This document shows, piece after piece, positions 24,215-31,441 of a stretch of DNA of 36,071 bases. The stretch lies in assembly GCA_018650085.1 (NCBI GenBank), contig JABIGQ010000033.1, positions 1 through 36,071 of the forward strand. Direction: 5' to 3'. The stretch is from Candidatus Magasanikiibacteriota bacterium (GTDB taxonomy: Bacteria > Patescibacteriota > Patescibacteriia > Magasanikbacterales > UBA922). The position numbers and the translations under genes were made by a program. The notes below the pieces were generated by a model. The model saw nothing but the letters and a program-made list of their open reading frames with translations. It had not been told where the DNA came from and did no database searches. Every line of letters begins with the position of its first letter. Position 1 is the stretch's first letter.

Positions 24215-24280
24215 TGTGTCCTTGCTTGACAAGCATACGCAGGGCACGCAACAAGCGTGTTCTGCGTAAAGCAGGACACA
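24215..24280 (+). promoter_or_regulatory. Three-way-junction leader RNA directly before the unit 2 SD
   Basis: The closing stem is TGTGTCCT (24215-24222) with AGGACACA (24273-24280). Inside it are a small hairpin TGCTT-GAC-AAGCA (24223-24235) and a 13-pair helix (24237-24249 with 24255-24267, two adjacent G-U pairs, loop AACAA). The junction ends three bases before AGGAGG. Such compact junctions are typical of riboswitches and protein-binding leaders. I do not recognise a known class. Confidence 0.65.
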
Positions 24281-24292
24281 CAGGAGGAAGAG

Positions 24293-24931
24293 ATGGCGAA
24301 AGAAAATGAACAACAGCCTGCAGAGGTTGTCGTAGTCCCAGAGTGGGCTACAAAGCTCTTGGCGAATCAAGAGGCTCAGGGGAAAATCCTTGATGTTCTT
24401 CAGAATAGAACAGATGTCGAATCTTTGATCTCTGGTACCAAAGGTATCTTGGAAACTCAAGGTGCTCAGATTATAGATATCAATAACAGCACTAAGAGTA
24501 TCTTGGAGGCTCAGAAAAAGAGTTCCCAGATGCTTGATAAAGCAAAAAAGGCTATTGAAGGGATCACAGCCAGTGATAATTGGTTCGTCCGTTTGGTAAA
24601 GTGGGTGTTTTCTCACGCTAAATGGACGGTCTTGATTGTGTTAGTAGCCTGGTTTCTGGGGAGCAAATTTGCCCCTGGATCGACCGATGCAGTAGAGAAC
24701 TTCGTTCTAGACATTCTTCCATTTGTGGAGTCTCAGGATACCGCAACTCCCGCCAAAAAGGAAGGATTCTCGGAAGAGGAGTCGAGTCCTAAGGGCGGAG
24801 AGAAGAAGATCCAAACGTTGATCCCTCTGAACCAAGAGAGTAGCTGTGTGCAAGAGTGTGCGGCGATCATGGTTTCAGCAGGCACCCCTAAAGCGGACGC
24901 TCAGGCAGACTGTAAAAAAGACTGCCCATAA
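24293..24931 (+). CDS. Membrane protein with coiled coil and C-terminal twin CX3C motif (family A, member 1)
   Basis: 212 residues from MAKENEQQPAEVVVVPEWAT, start set by AGGAGG. No signal peptide. Residues 20-90 form a coiled coil with a repeated phrase (GTKGILETQGAQIIDINNST, then TKSILEAQKKSSQ); one transmembrane segment at about 110-124 (WTVLIVLVAWFLG). The polar remainder ends in CVQEC-x17-CKKDC. The paired CX3C motifs should form a disulfide-linked helical hairpin, as in other twin CX3C proteins, if the C-terminus is outside the membrane. Members 2 and 3 (24984, 29565) share this tail. The gene is markedly GC-richer than the genome average. Function unknown. Confidence 0.75.
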   Translation: MAKENEQQPAEVVVVPEWATKLLANQEAQGKILDVLQNRTDVESLISGTKGILETQGAQIIDINNSTKSILEAQKKSSQMLDKAKKAIEGITASDNWFVRLVKWVFSHAKWTVLIVLVAWFLGSKFAPGSTDAVENFVLDILPFVESQDTATPAKKEGFSEEESSPKGGEKKIQTLIPLNQESSCVQECAAIMVSAGTPKADAQADCKKDCP

Positions 24932-24966
24932 GTTTTCTAACCCAGAGTCATCGATTGACTCATAGT

Positions 24967-24983
24967 GAGATAAGGAGTATCTC
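24967..24983 (+). promoter_or_regulatory. SD presented in a hairpin loop before the second unit 2 gene
   Basis: GAGATA (24967-24972) and TATCTC (24978-24983) form a perfect six-pair stem whose five-base loop is AGGAG, ending at the base before the ATG. Confidence 0.6.
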
Positions 24984-25352
24984 ATGTTCTATATCCTCAT
25001 GCTTATCGTTTCTTTGTTGAGTGGATCGTCAGCATTTGCAGGCGAGTCAAAGAAGACGAAGAAGAAGGCACCTTCTCTCGTGGCCGTGCAGGCCGTGATG
25101 AAGATCGCTATTAAGAAGGCTGTCGCTGCTGAGAAAAAGGCAGATGCCCTTGAGAAGAAGGTTAATGCCCTTGAGGAGAAGCTTTCTGGTAAGAAAGTTT
25201 CTCCTCCTGAAGAGAAAGTCTCTGCAAAGAGTGAAGAGAATAAGGAAGGGTGTGTAGAGATGTGTGTAGCTATCATGATGGAGGCTTCTTCTGATATGAC
25301 GAAGAAGATGGCTACTGCGGACTGTACGGCTGATTGTCCTGGAGGTAAATGA
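24984..25352 (+). CDS. Secreted coiled-coil protein with C-terminal twin CX3C motif (family A, member 2)
   Basis: 122 residues. Signal peptide MFYILMLIVSLLSGSSAFA, then a Lys-rich coiled coil (AIKKAVAAEKKADALEKKVNALEEKL) and a tail with CVEMC-x19-CTADC. The tail clearly resembles member 1 (CVAIM here, CAAIM there; ADC-x3-C in both). Because this member has a cleavable signal, the Cys tail acts outside the membrane, which supports disulfides. The stop codon overlaps the region of the next start codon, indicating translational coupling. Codon use is rich in AAG and GAG, unlike the AAA/GAA-rich native genes. Confidence 0.75.
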   Translation: MFYILMLIVSLLSGSSAFAGESKKTKKKAPSLVAVQAVMKIAIKKAVAAEKKADALEKKVNALEEKLSGKKVSPPEEKVSAKSEENKEGCVEMCVAIMMEASSDMTKKMATADCTADCPGGK

Positions 25353-26293
25353 TGAAAAAAGTCATTGTTATGATGATTTTTCTCCTCGGTTTTTGTGCCA
25401 CCGCTGAGGCACAATTGCAGGACGCTAAGATAGCTGCTGCTCTTAACCTTTCGCGTCGAGCCATAAAGACGATGGAAGTGCATGAGAAGGTGCACCCAAG
25501 CACTCCTGGACTGACTCCCTGCATGCTGGCTGTCCAAGCCGCGCAGAGGAGTTGCAATGGGCCCGGCTGTAACTTTACAGCAGTAGGTCCAGCATGTCAG
25601 CTGGCTGCTAAGAAGGTTCCGAACCTTGCCCCTGCGCTGTATCGCTTGAAGAGGCGAGTTGGTGATCTTGAAAAGACGGTCATTGATATTGGTCATCTGA
25701 GTATTAAAAACAGTGGTCGAATCGATGTCAACTCTGAGGCTATTAAAAAGCTGAAGAGTCGTGATTGTGAAAGTCTCCCTCCAGAAAGCATGAAACAGTG
25801 CTTTGCTTCTTTGGAGAAGCGTCAGAAATCGTTGAATAACGATGATGGTGGCCAGGTTTCTGGGGAGCAAATGGTTGAAGCTTTGCGGATTAAGAGAGGG
25901 CTACCTGCCTCGAACACTGTGTATAAGAGGACCGTCACTCATGCTGATGGGAGTCATACCACTGTTCGGAGAGGACCACAATCAATGAGTAATCTTGCGT
26001 TACTCGCGCAGATCGCTACTGCGGATAGCGGCGGAAGCGCCTTCAATGTCGGAGAGTTCGCTCTTTTGACGGCAGGAGGTGGTTTCGTAGGCTGTGGTCT
26101 GGGAGGAGTTATTGCTCCTCAGAATTTGGATAAGGATGGATTCGACGAGTCTGGCTGTGGATACGGCGCCTTGATTGGTGCTGGAAGCATGGCTATCGTT
26201 GATGTGTTTCTCCAAAACTCTCGCCTTTCATCCCGCGTCGCTTTCGCACCTACCGTAGGTGGGTTCGCGTTTGGATGGCACGGCTCTTTCTGA
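25352..26293 (+). CDS. Secreted Cys-containing protein with C-terminal glycine-rich hydrophobic hairpin (family B, member 1)
   Basis: 313 residues from MKKVIVMMIFLLGFCATAEA|Q. I prefer this Met to the one at 25349 because GGAGG is then six bases away; its A is the last base of the previous stop codon. Mature part: helical region, then a Cys motif SCNGPGCNFTAVGPACQ that aligns with CLNTKGCQPSLTISACQ of the 30174 gene. A central region with coiled coil follows, then two Gly-rich hydrophobic segments around two Cys (GGGFVGCGLGGVIA ... SGCGYGALIGAGSMAIVDVF), again as in 30174. Probably a membrane-inserting or pore-like C-terminus. GC-rich like the rest of the unit. Its stop codon lies in a hairpin (GGCTCT/AGAGCC, 26282-26298). 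Confidence 0.75.
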   Translation: MKKVIVMMIFLLGFCATAEAQLQDAKIAAALNLSRRAIKTMEVHEKVHPSTPGLTPCMLAVQAAQRSCNGPGCNFTAVGPACQLAAKKVPNLAPALYRLKRRVGDLEKTVIDIGHLSIKNSGRIDVNSEAIKKLKSRDCESLPPESMKQCFASLEKRQKSLNNDDGGQVSGEQMVEALRIKRGLPASNTVYKRTVTHADGSHTTVRRGPQSMSNLALLAQIATADSGGSAFNVGEFALLTAGGGFVGCGLGGVIAPQNLDKDGFDESGCGYGALIGAGSMAIVDVFLQNSRLSSRVAFAPTVGGFAFGWHGSF

Positions 26294-26319
26294 GAGCCAC
26301 CCCCCTCTGGTTTATTTTA

Positions 26320-26569
26320 CAAAATGACCGCTATTAATCGATCCTACCTGCACACCTTGTGCGTTATCGATTAGGCACATTTTGTCTAGCCCTGTTTCGT
26401 TCTGATTCAGGGCTCTCGAATTGTTATTTTTTCTTATATATTATATGATGAAGAAATAATTGACGGGAAATAACAATCCTAGCTCATTACAAATGAAATA
26501 ATATAATAGTGTGTTGTGTTGTCCCAGAAGGTGATTTGTCTCGTACAAAGAACTTTCTGGGACAACACA
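26320..26569 (+). repeat. Structured intergenic element RepA (first of two copies)
   Basis: About 250 bases, aligned over its whole length with 31049-31300. Part 1: nested stem CAAAATG/CATTTTG enclosing ATCGAT/ATCGAT and GCACA/TGTGC (26320-26384). Part 2: terminator-like GCCCTG/CAGGGC (26389-26413) followed by ATTTTTT. Part 3: a linker with TGACGGGAAA and TCATTACAAAT. Part 4: a long hairpin, 15 perfect pairs (26515-26529 with 26555-26569), with an inner TTTGT/ACAAA stem. It therefore ends the transcript of unit 2 and begins the leader of unit 3; a -10-like TATAAT lies before part 4. Confidence 0.8.
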
Positions 26570-26668
26570 AGCAGCTTCGCGAAAGCAAGTTGCTAACATA
26601 CGCCCCATAGGTCGACGTACTGTTTATCTATGGATGTTTGCACCCAGACGAGATGCATAGGAGAAATC

Positions 26669-29251
26669 ATGTCTCGTTTTACTTTGGCGCTTAGCGTCAT
26701 GTTCATCCTCCTCTTGGCCGCTTGCGGTCAGGATCACATTGACAGTAACACTTGGTCGGGGGAGACTTCAGAGTCTGCCCTGATCGACGAGGACGGGGAC
26801 GGTGTCCCTGATTCTATCGAGTCCGAGCTGTGTGGGAGGGAGGCTATCCTGTTGGATAGTGTCCACCCAGCCTACAACAGCGACGAGGGCTTCGTGCCCG
26901 CCGCTGATGAGATCTGTGATGGCCTCGACAACGACTGTGATGGTCGTGTAGATGAGGACGAAGATGAGATCGTCCGCGACCTTGACGGCGATGGAATCCC
27001 TGACTGCCGTGATGGTGATATCGACGGGGACTTTGTCCCAGAGTTTGATCCGCAGGGTAACGTCCTTGATTGTGACGGGACAAACCCAGACATTCACTTG
27101 AATGCGACTGAGGTTTGCGACGGTATCGACAACAACTGCGACGGCGTGATTGATGAAGAGAACGCTGCGGGTTGTACAGAGTTGTACTGGGATGAGGATG
27201 AGGATGGCTTTGGTCATTCTGATATTCCCGCCCTATGTCTCTGTGAGTCTGTTGATGATTACACTGCCACTCAGGCGGGTGATTGCAATGACGGTGAGCC
27301 CGGCACCTTCCCAGGTGCTGAGGAGCTCTGTAACGGCATTGACGATAACTGCAATGGCAGTATCGATGATGAGTATACAGATACCGACAGCGATGGAGTC
27401 GCTGACTGTATCGATGGAGATGATGATGACGATGGCGTTCTAGATGGGATCGACAATTGCATCCTCGTCTCCAATGCTGACCAGACCGACACTGATGGTG
27501 ATGGCCTTGGTAATGCCTGCGAGGCAGACAGCGACAACGATGGCGTTTGTGATGACGTCGTAGCGACTCTAGATGTTTGTTCTGCAGGTCCGGACAACTG
27601 TCTCCTGGTTTGGAACCAGGATCAGTTGGATACGGATAGCGATGGACTCGGTGATCTCTGCGATGATGATGACGATGATGATGGTGTTGAGGACGTCGAG
27701 GACAACTGTGTCTTTATTCCCAACCCAGATCAGAACGATAACGACGACGATGGACTTGGTGATCTCTGCGATCCTGATGACGACGATGATGGTGTTGTGG
27801 ATGGCGAGGACAACTGTGTCTTTACCCCCAACCCTAATCAGAACGATAACGACGACGATGGACTCGGTGATCTCTGCGATCCTGATGATGACAACGACGA
27901 GGTCTGTGACAGCGATGAGGCGATCCCAGGGATCTGCTCTCTTGGTCCAGACAATTGTCCCAACGTGGCAAACCCTGATCAAGCCGACACCGATGGTGAT
28001 GGCACAGGCGATGCTTGTGTAGATGACAATGACGGTGATGGCGATCCTGATGCAAGTGATTGCGACGATGCCGATCCGCTCATCCACCACGCTGCTCCTG
28101 AGATATGTGATGGTGTGGATAACGACTGCGACGGCGAAATCGACGAGATCTTCCCTGATAACGACGGGAACGGCGTTGCGGATTGCTTAGATGGTGATAT
28201 CGACGGTGATGGTGTTCCGAACGCTATGGACTGCAACCCTACGGATCCTGATATCTACCCCAACGCGCCCAACGATGAGTGCGATGGTGTGGATAATGAT
28301 TGTGATGGGGAGATTGATGAGAGTCCAACTGCCTTGACCGGCACGAGATTCTTCTTCGACGGTGATGTGGACACCTATGGTGTCTTGGACCGTAGTTTGC
28401 TCATGTGCGCTCCGAGCGGTCGCTTTTCTGCGATTGTGGCAGGTGACTGTCAGGACGGCATGGCAAGCATTAACCCAGGCGCAATCGACATCCCAGATAA
28501 CGGGATCGACGAGAACTGCGATGGTTTTGACGCCGATGGACAGTGCGTCCTCGATTGTGATAATCGGGTCTGCGGTGCTGATGGTTGTGGCGGAAGCTGT
28601 GGCGATTGTGATGCAGGGAACGTTTGTTCCCTTGACGGCCAATGCGAGATAATCCCTCTTACGGAGGGTTCTTGCGAAGACGGTCTCGACAACGATGGCG
28701 ACGGTCGCATCGACTGTAGTGACAGGGACTGCCATTCAGACCCCGTCTGTGAACAGTGTCAATCAGGCAGCGACTGCGAGGATAATAATCCCGGAACTGT
28801 CAATGTCTGCACGCTGGATAATCAGTGTGCGTTCATCTGGATAGATGGGCACTGTAATCAGGACAACCCATGTGATGGTGCTGATGAGGTCTGCGTGGAT
28901 AACTTCTGCGTGGATCCAGCACCTGAGTGTGTTGAGGATGTAGACTGCGCTGGTGGTGAGGTCTGTGATGATGGTGTTTGTGCGGAAGGGGCTGTTCCTA
29001 TCTCGCCAACTGCTCTCTGCTACACCCCTGACCCCGAATACGTCGGTGCAATGATCCACTTCTGGGGAGCCTCTGGCGCCCTGGGTCATGTGCCAGCTAT
29101 CGAAGGGCTGAACTGTACTCCTGAGGGGGTTGATTCAGCACTAGTGATGGCCATTGAGGTTGGACAAGTAGCGACAGGCGACTGTCGCAATGATCCCAAC
29201 GGTGTTCGTGTCCACGATCTGTCAGGTCCAGGGCGCGGCTGCCAACGTTAA
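26669..29251 (+). CDS. Lipoprotein with MopE-type and thrombospondin type 3 repeats
   Basis: 860 residues from [19 protein letters not shown], fixed by AGGAGA six bases upstream; the lipobox Cys is residue 19. The chain alternates MopE-type metal-binding motifs ([34 protein letters not shown] and several more) with TSP3 units ([19 protein letters not shown] type). It then has a Cys-rich segment ([14 protein letters not shown]), EGF-like Cys pairs ([31 protein letters not shown]) and a C-terminal Cys-containing domain. Such architecture is common in myxobacterial and related surface proteins and unexpected in a CPR genome; the DNA is strongly GC-rich. A Ca2+-stabilised surface fibre or adhesin is likely, and horizontal acquisition probable. 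Confidence 0.88.
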   Translation: MSRFTLALSVMFILLLAACGQDHIDSNTWSGETSESALIDEDGDGVPDSIESELCGREAILLDSVHPAYNSDEGFVPAADEICDGLDNDCDGRVDEDEDEIVRDLDGDGIPDCRDGDIDGDFVPEFDPQGNVLDCDGTNPDIHLNATEVCDGIDNNCDGVIDEENAAGCTELYWDEDEDGFGHSDIPALCLCESVDDYTATQAGDCNDGEPGTFPGAEELCNGIDDNCNGSIDDEYTDTDSDGVADCIDGDDDDDGVLDGIDNCILVSNADQTDTDGDGLGNACEADSDNDGVCDDVVATLDVCSAGPDNCLLVWNQDQLDTDSDGLGDLCDDDDDDDGVEDVEDNCVFIPNPDQNDNDDDGLGDLCDPDDDDDGVVDGEDNCVFTPNPNQNDNDDDGLGDLCDPDDDNDEVCDSDEAIPGICSLGPDNCPNVANPDQADTDGDGTGDACVDDNDGDGDPDASDCDDADPLIHHAAPEICDGVDNDCDGEIDEIFPDNDGNGVADCLDGDIDGDGVPNAMDCNPTDPDIYPNAPNDECDGVDNDCDGEIDESPTALTGTRFFFDGDVDTYGVLDRSLLMCAPSGRFSAIVAGDCQDGMASINPGAIDIPDNGIDENCDGFDADGQCVLDCDNRVCGADGCGGSCGDCDAGNVCSLDGQCEIIPLTEGSCEDGLDNDGDGRIDCSDRDCHSDPVCEQCQSGSDCEDNNPGTVNVCTLDNQCAFIWIDGHCNQDNPCDGADEVCVDNFCVDPAPECVEDVDCAGGEVCDDGVCAEGAVPISPTALCYTPDPEYVGAMIHFWGASGALGHVPAIEGLNCTPEGVDSALVMAIEVGQVATGDCRNDPNGVRVHDLSGPGRGCQR
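27653..27895 (+). repeat. 108-bp tandem repeat inside the MopE/TSP3 lipoprotein gene
   Basis: GATCTCTGCGAT recurs at 27653, 27761 and 27869, exactly 108 bases (36 codons) apart, with two nearly identical units and a partial third. This indicates recent expansion of TSP3 units and a site where copy number can vary. Confidence 0.85.
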
Positions 29252-29349
29252 GTAAAACTTGCGTTTGTACACCCAAGGTGGGTATGCAAAGATACATCTT
29301 TCTGGAAGGTAAGATGTAGAGCAAACAAGAACAGAAAAATCCTTCTACA
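29252..29349 (+). other. 3' region of the MopE gene with two small hairpins
   Basis: TTTGTACACCC/GGGTATGCAAA (about 29263-29288) and ACATCTT/AAGATGT (29294-29317). They precede RepC copy 1, so the transcript would end in a row of about six stems. Confidence 0.5.
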
Positions 29350-29511
29350 GCTAAGCACATTTTGCTTCTTAAAAACAGCGAACGTGCTTGAAACCAAAAA
29401 ACAAGCTCCCTGTAATTTCGTAAGAACGTAATTACAGGGATAGGAATTGTGATTATAATATGGTATTATAGTCACATACCATAAAAAAGTCTTCTATATG
29501 AAGGCTTTTTT
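29350..29511 (+). repeat. Structured 3' element RepC, copy 1
   Basis: Hairpin 0: AAGCAC/GTGCTT with TTTGCT/AGCGAA and conserved loop CTTCTTAAAAA (29353-29389). Hairpin 1: a 32-base imperfect palindrome beginning CCCTGTAATT (29408-29439). Hairpin 2: TGTGATTATAATA/TATTATAGTCACA (29449-29477). Hairpin 3: AAAAAAG...CTTTTTT terminator. Copies 2 and 3 repeat the order with covarying stems. It follows the MopE-type lipoprotein gene. Confidence 0.85.
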
Positions 29512-29564
29512 ATTCGCTATTTACAACAGAGAATTCCTGTGAGACACAGGGAAAGGTATGTGAG

Positions 29565-30173
29565 ATGTCTTCTAAGAATGATAAAGAGGCAGCAAAGTTT
29601 GCTATCCTTGAGTTTTTGCTAGGTGTATTAAAAAACATACCTCTCATTGGTCCAGTGATAGAAGTGCTACTAGGCATAAAAGAGAGAAAGAAAAACAGTG
29701 ATAATTGTGGAGATGATGGAAATTTCAATGAAATTTCTAAAAAACGATCTGCACTTAACCTGTCATTTAGAGTTGTTTTTTTTGTTATTTTAATCTTTTC
29801 TGTATTTGCTAGAGAGATTGCGGCAGAAATTGTAAAAGATCATCTTTTTAGTTTTTTAAGTAAAATTCCTATCATTTCTAACTTGCTTCCAGAAAAAGAG
29901 AATAACTCTAAAAAGGAAGTGAAAAAAGAGATTGAGAATGTTAGGAAAGAAACGAAAAAAACAAAAGATGTAGTAGGGAAATTAAAAGAACGTACAGATA
30001 ATAGACTTGTGCGCATTGAAAGAGAAGTTCATCAAGTCACTAACAGAGTGGAGGAGGTTGGAGAAACTTATGAAGAATGCATGGAGGTTTGTGTGAAAGA
30101 TTCTAAAATGTATGGCATAAAAAAAGGTGAAGCTAAAACAGGATGCAACGAAGGTTGTAAGGAGTTAAGATAA
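29565..30173 (+). CDS. Membrane protein with C-terminal twin CX3C motif (family A, member 3)
   Basis: 202 residues. The N-terminus is amphipathic with a hydrophobic stretch (FLLGVLKNIPLIGPVIEVLLGI). A transmembrane segment lies at about 66-83 (FRVVFFVILIFSVFA), followed by a Lys-rich coiled coil (KKEVKKEIENVRKETKKTKDVVGKLKERTDNRLVRIEREV) and the tail CMEVC-x17-CNEGC. The tail spacing equals that of member 1. It is AT-rich, unlike members 1 and 2. AAAGG lies upstream, after a small hairpin CCTGTG/CACAGG. Its stop codon abuts the ATG of the next gene, a family B member, reproducing the A-B gene order of unit 2. Function unknown. Confidence 0.75.
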   Translation: MSSKNDKEAAKFAILEFLLGVLKNIPLIGPVIEVLLGIKERKKNSDNCGDDGNFNEISKKRSALNLSFRVVFFVILIFSVFAREIAAEIVKDHLFSFLSKIPIISNLLPEKENNSKKEVKKEIENVRKETKKTKDVVGKLKERTDNRLVRIEREVHQVTNRVEEVGETYEECMEVCVKDSKMYGIKKGEAKTGCNEGCKELR

Positions 30174-30258
30174 ATGAAGATGCTTACAGTTTTTTTGTTC
30201 TCGATCCTTGGTTTCTGCGCTACCATTGAAGCACAGGTAAGACGTGGTGAGTTTACTG
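30157..30258 (+). repeat. Duplicated secretion cassette, copy at 30157 (partner 31340-31441)
   Basis: From G30157 the sequence runs almost identically (about five differences in 102 bases) with that from G31340. It covers the last five codons of the 29565 gene and the signal peptide and first mature residues of the 30174 gene. Similarity stops abruptly after GEFTAVxMG. Confidence 0.9.
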
Positions 30259-31025
30259 CAGTAGAGATGGGAGTAAAGAAAGTATATCTCTTAATGAAAG
30301 ATATGCAAAAACAGATAGTTGTCTTAAAAGAAAAGGGAGTGAATGTTGTTAAGATTAATAAGTCTATTCAACGCATTACGCATTGTCTAAATACCAAAGG
30401 ATGTCAACCTTCTTTAACGATTAGTGCTTGTCAGCGGACGATTAATCGGACTGCTCATAGGTATAGTCGTATTAATTTCAAGCCTCTTATTTTAAAGCTC
30501 GAGCTAATGGCAAAGCAGGCAGAGGTTCGGCATGATGAAATCATCAATCAAGTTGATGAGCATGACAGGGATGTAAAAGAGAAGCTTGATTCAATGGATC
30601 AAAAGTTAGATAAATTGATCAAGCGTGGCATGTCTATCTCGTCTTGTCATTCTGCTGCTATGATATTGTTTACTATGAAAGAAGCCGGTGTTTCAGAAGA
30701 TGGGCTTGATAGTTTTGCTGAAGCAGTAAGAGTTTGTGTAGAAAGGGGGACAATTGATGTAGATAAGATTGTAGAATCTTGTTTAGATCATGGAGTGAAA
30801 TGTTCAATTACTTCAGGTAACGGAAGAAGACACTTTGTAGAACCTAAAAATAGGGGATCTGATGATACTATCTTTAAATGGGGTTTTCCAAGCCTTATTG
30901 GGAGTGGCGGTGCTCTTGCCATTTGTCTAGAACAGGATAATCCTACAACTTCTTGCAGCTCTTTTGTTCTGGTTGGATTAGCTTCTGGTCTTTTATTATC
31001 AGGCATTTGGGAAATTTTTGATTGA
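30174..31025 (+). CDS. Secreted Cys-containing protein with C-terminal hydrophobic hairpin (family B, member 2)
   Basis: 283 residues. Signal peptide MKMLTVFLFSILGFCATIEA, mature start QVRRGEFTAVEMGVKK. The Cys motif CLNTKGCQPSLTISACQ aligns with that of the 25352 gene. A coiled coil follows (HDRDVKEKLDSMDQKLDKLIKRG), then four Cys in a helical region and two C-terminal hydrophobic segments separated by a Cys-bearing polar loop (GSGGALAICLEQDNPTTSCSSFVLVGLASGLLLSGIWEIF). Overall architecture equals 25352, but the gene is AT-rich. GGAG lies in the last codons of the preceding gene. It is followed by RepB, as 25352 is followed by RepA. Confidence 0.75.
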   Translation: MKMLTVFLFSILGFCATIEAQVRRGEFTAVEMGVKKVYLLMKDMQKQIVVLKEKGVNVVKINKSIQRITHCLNTKGCQPSLTISACQRTINRTAHRYSRINFKPLILKLELMAKQAEVRHDEIINQVDEHDRDVKEKLDSMDQKLDKLIKRGMSISSCHSAAMILFTMKEAGVSEDGLDSFAEAVRVCVERGTIDVDKIVESCLDHGVKCSITSGNGRRHFVEPKNRGSDDTIFKWGFPSLIGSGGALAICLEQDNPTTSCSSFVLVGLASGLLLSGIWEIFD

Positions 31026-31048
31026 TATAATAATAGATGGTTCTTTTG

Positions 31049-31300
31049 CAAAATGATTGTTATTGATCGATCCTACCTGCACACCTTGTGCGTTATCGAT
31101 TAGACTCATTTTGTTTCGCCCTGTTTCGTTCTGATTCAGGGCTCTCGAATTGTTATTTTTTCTCATGTATTATATGATGAAGAAATAACTGACGGGAAAA
31201 TATATATAGTTCATTACAAATAATATGAGATGATATTTTATATATTGTGTTGTCCCAGAAGGTAATTTGTCTAGTGCAAAGAACTTTCTGGGACAATACA
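31049..31300 (+). repeat. Structured intergenic element RepB (second copy of the RepA family)
   Basis: Same four parts as RepA: nested stem with CCTACCTGCACACCTTGTGC, terminator-like GCCCTG/CAGGGC plus T tract, linker with TGACGGGAAAA and TTCATTACAAAT, and final hairpin TGTGTTGTCCCAGAA with TTCTGGGACAATACA. Relative to RepA the final stem changes one G-C to G-U and the inner stem one A-U to G-U, both pairing only on the plus strand. It lies between units 4 and 5. Confidence 0.85.
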
Positions 31301-31339
31301 ATTTTAGTATCCTGCTAATATTTTTTTGTCCACATGAGA

Positions 31340-31441
31340 GTAAGGAGTTAAGATAAATGAAGATGCTTACAGTTTTTTTGTTCTCGATCCTTGGTTTCTG
31401 TACTACCATTGAAGCACAGGTAAGACGTGGTGAGTTCACTG
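31340..31441 (+). repeat. Duplicated secretion cassette, copy at 31340
   Basis: Near-identical to 30157-30258. Here the fossil codons AAG GAG TTA AGA TAA of the family A gene are out of context and serve only as the SD (AAGGAG) for the 31357 gene. Confidence 0.9.

Noticed and set aside
24146-24616. 156-codon open frame on the minus strand across the unit 2 leader
   Set aside because: It is antisense to the leader junction and the start of the 24293 gene; no RBS, and the plus-strand gene has clear protein features.
24989-25870. 293-codon open frame on the minus strand
   Set aside because: It is a shadow of the GC-rich secreted-protein genes, which have signal peptides, SD sequences and homologues on the plus strand.
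25352-26293. Toxin/pore-forming effector label for family B proteins
   Set aside because: The C-terminal hydrophobic hairpin is suggestive only; no known toxin motif or immunity gene is visible.
26768-29089. Several long open frames opposite or out of phase with the MopE/TSP3 gene
   Set aside because: They arise from the repetitive Asp-rich codon pattern (GAT/GAC repeats); the encoded Ile/Val- or Met-rich strings have no protein character.
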